Origin: UBA668 sp052034175
Lineage (GTDB): Bacteria; Actinomycetota; Acidimicrobiia; Acidimicrobiales; Ilumatobacteraceae
NCBI GenBank assembly: GCA_052034175.1
Contig: JBPOIX010000063.1
Coordinates: 1 to 19,220, forward strand
Direction of reading: 5' to 3'
Length of the DNA stretch: 19,220 bases
Shown: one piece after another, positions 13,783-19,220 of the stretch
Position numbering within the stretch: the first letter of the stretch is position 1
Layout of the letters: the number at the start of each line of letters is the position of its first letter
The notes under the pieces: model-generated
Seen by the model: only the letters and a program-made list of their open reading frames with translations
Told to the model about the DNA's origin: nothing
Databases searched by the model: none
Made by a program: the position numbers and the translations under genes

Positions 13783-15847
13783 ATGTCAGATTGGCGGATC
13801 GACGTGGCGGTGCTTGGTCCGACGCGGGCGATGGCCGATGGCGAGGCGAAGGACCTGACACGACAGGACCGCCGGGTGCTCGCTGCGCTCGTCCACCTCT
13901 CCGAGGGGGGGGGCGCGAGGTCGAGTCCGACCTGGTGGAGGAGTATGCGTGGCGTCGGACCCCCACGACACGGGCCTTGCGATCGTGCATCTACCGGCTG
14001 CGGCTGGTGCTCGGATCGGAAGTGGTGCTCTCGCGTCGCCGAGCCGTCGTGCTCGGGCCCTCGGTCGGGCCGTCAGACGCCACGGCGTTTCTCGCGGCCA
14101 CGGCCACCGCGGCTGAGGTAGGGACATCCCGAGCCTGGCGGGAGGCACTCCTACTCGTGCGTGGGGAGCCGTTCGCCGATCTTGCGGACCACCCCGCGTG
14201 GGTTCCGATTCGGGGGATGTGGGCCGCCCGCATCGAGCACGCACGAGACAGGTTTGCCGACGCGCTGGCGGCGGAGGGTGACACAGAAGGTGCATCTGTC
14301 GAGTTACGTGCCCGCCTCCAAGCTGACGAGACGAACTCCGTTCTCTGGGAGAAGTTGGCGCGACTTCACCTCGAGACGCGAAGTGCAGTCGAGGCGGCGA
14401 GGGTGATCGATCAGTCGCGTGTCGCCTTCGCCGCCCGCGGGCTCGAACTCTCCCCTGAGCTCGCCAGGATCTCGGTCGACCTGCGCACCTCCAGCCGGTT
14501 GGCGGGCCCCGCCGCCCGACCGTCCGCCGACGACCTCGGGGTCACCCTGGCCATGATGGTCGGCCTCTCCGGCGAGGCACTCGTGCTGGCTCGCCTGGCC
14601 CCTGCGCTTGGCAGATCGACCCGCGACCTGATCGACCTCGCCCGCGGGGAGCCCACGCTCGCCGAGGACAACGGCGTGATCACCCTCGTCCGATCCGACG
14701 CGGTGGATCTGGATCGCTTGATGAAGGACGATCGCGCTCGATGGAGCACGTTGCTCCTGGATGCTCAGCCGTGGGCGGACGGCCGTCGTTCACCGCTGGC
14801 GACGGCGCGTCTGTTCCTGAGCGGAGGCACGAGCGACGACTGGGAAGCGGCAGCAGGGGTTCTGCTGCAGCACTGCGGGCCGGATTCGCTGCTCCGCTTC
14901 GACGAGGCGGAGCACGGGCTGTCGGCGCTCATCGACGCCATCACCAACCTGCCTCATGTTGACGGAGCCCTCCAGGCGAGGCTCTTCGCCGAACGAGCCG
15001 TGGCGCGAGCCGAACTCGGTCGCCGCGACGAGGCGCAGGCCGACGCGGGAGGGGCCTATCGGCTGGCGATGCGTACGGGGGCCGCCACGCCGCATGGTGT
15101 CGAGCGAACGGCCACGTGATCCTGGGCATGCGCTGCCAGATCTACGAGTTCTGCGGGCTGATGCGTCAACGGTCCGTCACGTTCGATCATCCCGTCATCG
15201 ACGAACTGCAGGTGCTCGGTGGGGAGCGTCGGCATCTGTGGATGACCGTTCGCGCTGCCTTGGTGGCTCAGGTGCGGGCGGCGCTGGCGGGGGACCGCGC
15301 CGGTGGTGACGCCGTCCGTTCTGCGATGGCTGCCGCTGGGGGCGCGATGCTTCCAGGAGTCGTCCGCCGGATCAGCGACACGTACGGCCGGTTGGCGTTC
15401 TCGCCCGAATGGTCCACGGTTCGTGCCGTCGACCTCATGGGAGATCCGCGAGAGTGGCACGTGTCCGCCAGTTGTGACCTCAGGCTGTGGACGGCGGCCG
15501 TGGCGTCGGCTGCGGGGCGAGTCGATGACGCCCGGGCAGCACTCGAACGGATCGACACCGACGTGCTGTCGGCGGATCCCTCGCTGCTCAGCGTCAGTCG
15601 CTTGCCGCTCCTTGCGCTGCTCGTCAACGAGCTCGGCGATCGCGACCTGGCGAGTCGCCAGTTGGATCTGCACAGTGGGCTGGCGGGTCGGGACGTCACA
15701 CTGCTCCCGGCGGTGCACTTCGGCCCGACGGACTCGTGGCTGGCCATGATGGCCGACGTCGCCGGCAGCCCGACTGCAGCTGCGCTGCACGAGAACGCGG
15801 CGGGCCGCCTCGGCGAGCTCGGAGCACGGGTACTCGAACTCGCGTGA
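13783..15847 (+). pseudogene. SARP/BTAD-type transcriptional regulator, two frameshifts
   Basis: The gene starts at ATG 13783 (MSDWRIDVAVLGPTRAMADG). At the run of nine G (13905-13913) the coding continues in the -1 frame (REVESDLVEEYAW), giving the rest of an OmpR-like winged helix and then a BTAD domain (DATAFLAAT, LLVRGEPFADLADHPAW, WEKLARLHL). A second -1 shift is needed at the five G at 15077-15081; after it HAAWCRANGHVILGMRC runs on to the TGA at 15845-15847. One added G at each place restores a 688-residue protein, which fits large SARP/AfsR-like regulators. About 450 C-terminal residues have no clear motif but look helical. As written it makes only a short N-terminal peptide. Both shifts may be sequencing errors, real mutations or slippage sites. 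Alternatively 15116-15847 could be a separate gene starting at a GTG in a GTGA overlap. Confidence 0.75.
13905..13913 (+). repeat. G9 homopolymer at a frameshift
   Basis: Nine consecutive G in the DNA-binding domain of the BTAD regulator. Ten would keep the frame. Tracts of this length are prone to slippage in cells and to miscounting in sequencing. Confidence 0.9.
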
Positions 15848-18800
15848 GCTGAACACTCGACGGGCGGCGTCAAGGCGTTCCTCAACGGCACCCAACTCAA
15901 CGGCTGCTCCGAGCACACCAACTTCTCGAACGCCACCAACTCGGCCATCACGCTTCCCCGCTCGAGCGACCCGAACGACCTCGACGGCGACGGCATCACC
16001 ACCGGCGACCAGTTCTGCCAGGGCACCGGGTTCTTCAGCCGCAGCGGCACGGTGGCGTTGTTGGAGAGCGAGAAGTTCGTCAAGGGCAACCTCGACGCCA
16101 CGTTCGAAGGCTTCCCCACCGTCGGCAGCGTCACCGCCGGCGGCACCGGCCAGTACCGCATGGTGCTCACCAACCGCGGCAACGTCGGCCTCAACAACAT
16201 CAGTGTGTACGACATCTTCCCGTACGTGGGCGACACCGGCGTCAGCGACACCCAACTCGCCACGGCCAGGCAGACGCAGTGGGCGCCGGTGCTCACCGCG
16301 CCGATCACGGCTCCGGGCGATGCGACGGTCGAGTACTCCACGAGCACCAACCCGTGCCGCAACGAGGTGGCGCCGAGCCGGAGCGCCACCGGCGTGAACG
16401 ACTGGAGCACCACACCTCCCACCCCGATCGGCAACACCAAGGCCATCCGGCTCCGCTTTCCCGGCGTCACGCTTGCGGTGGGTGCCACCCGCACCTTCGA
16501 GTGGAGCGTCAGCGTGCCCTCCGGGGTCACCCCTGGCCAGGTGGCCTGGAACAGCTTCGCCGTGGCCGCCACCCGCGTCGTCACCGGGGCGGCCCTGCTG
16601 AGCACCGAGCCGCCCAAGGTGGGCCTCGCCGTGCCGGCCAGCGACATCTCGCTCGACAAGAAGGTGAACTTCGGTCAGGGCCCCGTCAGCGTGGCCGTCG
16701 GCGACCTCGTGTACTACGACATCACTGTCAAGCATGACGGCATCCTCACCACGAACGCCAACGGCTCGGTCACCTACACCGGCGCCCCCTCCACCGCCAC
16801 AGGCGTGAAGGTCACCGACCTGCTCCCGACCGGTGTGGAGTTGGTGCCGGGCTCGGTGGACACATGGGCGGGCGGTTCAGGCACCCTCGCCGGCACGTTC
16901 GACGAGGCGACGATGGTGTGGACGATCGGCGAGATGCCGCCCGGCAGCACGTCCACCCTCCGGATGCGAGTGAAGGTGCTGCAGGCCGGCACCATCACCA
17001 ACTACGCCGAGGTCACCGCCAACGGCGTGGCGGATGTGGACTCCACCCCGGACAACGACTCGATGACCGAGGACGACGACGACACCGCAACGATCATCGC
17101 CGGCACGCCGGCGCTGCAGTTGCGCAAGCTGGTGGAGACCGAGCGCGACAGCGGTGTGTTCATCGAGGCCGACGCCACCGACAACCTCACCGGCGTGTAT
17201 GGCCAGGGCGAGCGAGTGCGGTATCGCTTCATCGTCACCAACCTCTCGCCGTTCCGCTTCACCAGCGTGGTGGTCACCGACCCGCTCGTGGGCAGCCTGT
17301 GCCCGCCGATGACGATCACCACCTTGAATGCATACGCGTCCGTCACGTTCAACTGCGACTGGCCGCTGGGCTGGCCCATCGGCACCACGGTCAACACGGC
17401 CACGGTGACCGGCACCTACAACAATCAGAAGTACACCGACACCGACCCGGCCACCGTGGTCGTCCCCCAGCCAGCCGTCACGATCGAGAAGCACACCAAC
17501 GGTGTGGATGCAGACACTCCGGACCTCGCACCCCAGGTGGAGATCGGCGATCCGATCACATGGACGTACGCCTTCACCAACACCGGTGCCGAACCGCTCA
17601 CCGACCTCGTCCTCACGGACGACATGGAGGGCACCCTCGCCATCGACGCTACCCACTGCACCCGGAGTGATCAGGGTGATGTCGCCGCCGATCTCCCAGT
17701 GGGAGTGACGGTCACCTGCACGTACACAGGTGTGGCCTCCGGCGGGCTCTACGCGAACACGGGCAAGATCCTCGGCTTCGGCGTCATCTCGCAGACGCCG
17801 GCCAACGACACGGACCCGTCGCACTACCTCGCACCAGTGGCGGCACCCCACATCAACGTCGAGAAGGCCACCAACGGGGTGGACGCCGATCTGCCGGCCG
17901 ATGCCGTCGTCGTGGCACCCGGCTCCACTGTCACCTGGACGTACGTCGTCACCAACGACGGCAACGCGCCCCTGTTCGACGTGGCGCTGGCGGACGACCT
18001 CGAAGGCATCATCGACCTCGCGACCTGCACCCGCAGCGACCAGGGCGACCCGACAGCGATGTTGCCCGCGGGGGTTTCCATCACTTGTTCCCTGACCGGA
18101 ACGGCGCAGGAGGGTCTGTACGGGAACATTGCGAACGTCACTGCGGTCGACCAGACGAACGCAGATGTCGCTGACGACGACCCGTCGCACTATCTGGGTG
18201 CAGTCCCGGGCATCGACGTGGAGAAGGCGGTCAATGGCAGCGACGCTGACACCGAAGAGACCGCTGTGCAGGTCGCGGCCGGTTCGCTCGTCACGTGGAC
18301 GTACGTCATCACGAACACGGGCAACGTGGCGTTGTCGAACGTGACGCTCGCCGACGACCAAGTCGGTTCGGTCACGGTGGATGCAGCGCACTGCACCGCC
18401 TCGCCGGACAGCACGCTCGCATTGCTCCTTCCCGGGGACGACATCACCTGCATCTTCACCGGTTCGGCCGTAGCAGGCGCCTATGTCAACACGGCGCTGG
18501 TCGGCGGTGTCGACCCGCTGCAGCAACAGGTGAGCGATTCGGACTCCGCTCATTCGTTCGGCGTGGCGTACGACCTCGCCTTGGTGAAGACGTTGCCTGG
18601 TGGGCAGTCGTTCAAGAAGGGTGCCCCGATCAACTTCACGATCACCGTGAAGAACCAGGGCAACGTCGATTCCGGCCCGATCAGGGTGCAGGATGTCGTG
18701 CCGGCTGGTCTCGGTGTCGTCACCGCTTCTGATGGCGGTCTCGGTGTCGGTCAGGTCGTGACGTGGGAGATCGCGAACCTCGCCCCTGGTGAGATCAAGA

Positions 18801-19220
18801 TCCTCACGATCACGGTCACTGTGGTGGATGCGACCTTGGCGAAGTACGAGAACCCGGCTGAGATCGTTGTCGATGGCGCCGATCAGTACGACGTGCCGGG
18901 CATCGATGTCGAGGACGAGGATTCGATCCCGGACGCCGATGTCACCAACGACACCCTGGTCGAAACCGACGATGTCAACGTCGACCAGATCCCCGGTGAC
19001 AGCGACGACCACGACCACGCACTGCTCGACCCCGCAAAGGTCCGCTCGGACAACCCGAAGGGTGGCACGATCCCCGGCACCGGTAGCAACACCGAACCGC
19101 TGCTGTTCGGTGGCGCCGGCCTGATTGGTGTCGGTCTGCTGGCGCTGGCGGCCCCCCCCCGCCGGGGGCGGCGCGCCGCCGGAGCCCCCCCACCAGCCGG
19201 GGCCGACAAGGGTGGGCGCG
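15848..19220 (+). CDS. Second cell-wall-anchored surface protein, 5'-truncated and running off the window
   Basis: Frame 2 is open from directly after the BTAD stop codon to the window end (1,124 codons), with no start codon or signal peptide for its first residues (STGGVKAFLNGTQLNGC). The first in-frame GTG is at 16052, well inside obvious protein sequence. Order: a Cys-containing Ig-like region (to about 16600), two DUF11-like domains (about 16640-17460), three DUF7507-like repeats (17471-18568), one DUF11 repeat from 18569, and IPGTG (19070-19084) followed by a hydrophobic stretch and RRGRR. The last 200 residues closely match the end of the first surface protein (GNVDSGPI, LLDPAKVR, TGSNT), so the two are paralogues with a shared anchor. 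No stop is reached; a C9 run at 19152-19160 may disturb the final frame. Confidence 0.78.
17471..18568 (+). repeat. Three DUF7507-like repeats of about 365 bp
   Basis: Units begin at 17471, 17846 and 18206 with (T/N/D)(I/V)EKxxNGxDAD and share WTYxxTNxGN or NTGAEPL, a DD-containing strand, and two Cys (for example HCTRSDQGD and TCTYTG, CTASPDS and CIFTG) that could form a disulfide. They lack the acidic RNWAEIS segment of the DUF11 repeats in the first surface protein. Confidence 0.75.

Noticed and set aside
13905..13913. Programmed -1 ribosomal frameshift at the G9 tract
   Set aside because: A slippery G-run exists, but no clear downstream stimulatory stem or upstream Shine-Dalgarno-like element was found, and a second shift of the same sign is needed 1.2 kb later. 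Homopolymer error or mutation explains both more simply.
15056..16735. Minus-strand open frame of 559 codons across the BTAD/surface-protein junction
   Set aside because: It overlaps clear plus-strand domains on both sides and shows no family motif. That it crosses the junction is only a result of few stop codons in GC-rich antisense.
16877..19018. Minus-strand open frame of 713 codons
   Set aside because: It is a shadow of the second surface protein, whose plus-strand frame has clear DUF7507- and DUF11-like repeats.

Overview
The window is high-GC DNA from an actinobacterium. The Thr/Pro-rich linkers behind export signals, the start codons placed a few bases after a TANNNT box, the membrane-anchored molybdopterin oxidoreductase beside a CcdA/TlpA pair, and the BTAD regulator would all suit the class Acidimicrobiia. 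The phylum is fairly secure; the class is a guess.

Layout. Positions 2-361 are the 3' end of an EAL-domain (cyclic-di-GMP phosphodiesterase type) gene. 404-1096 is a MerR-type regulator whose stop codon lies inside a palindrome. Next comes the first ~95 codons of a Tat-exported lipoprotein of the carotenoid-oxygenase family, which breaks off near 1400. From there the sequence runs in another frame into a headless giant surface protein (1405-7020): three SdrD-B-like domains, eight DUF11-like repeats, and a PxTG/membrane/Arg cell-wall anchor. Two strong hairpins end that gene. 7225-8604 is a membrane-anchored L,D-transpeptidase.

The best-preserved block is 8647-13707, a redox module of two divergent operons. 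On the minus strand a thioredoxin-fold lipoprotein (TlpA type) with a strange Met/Asp/Glu-rich repeat linker is followed by a CcdA-type thiol electron transporter. On the plus strand, joined by ATGA overlaps, are an OmpR-type response regulator, an intramembrane-type histidine kinase and a membrane-anchored sulfite-oxidase-family molybdopterin enzyme. The space between the operons holds a CGAAAC-N5-CGAAAC tandem repeat, the geometry expected for an OmpR-family operator. My reading is an extracytoplasmic redox-stress or repair unit with its own sensor.

13783-15847 is a SARP/BTAD-type regulator broken by two -1 frameshifts, both at runs of G. Right after its stop, in the same frame, a second headless surface protein (15848-19220, paralogous at its C-terminus to the first) starts abruptly and runs off the window end.

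The two abrupt junctions (about 1400 and 15848) and the homopolymer frameshifts mean that assembly or sequencing error must be excluded before the outer thirds are read as biology. The central 7.0-13.7 kb looks intact. No tRNA, rRNA, CRISPR array, transposase or sortase gene was seen.
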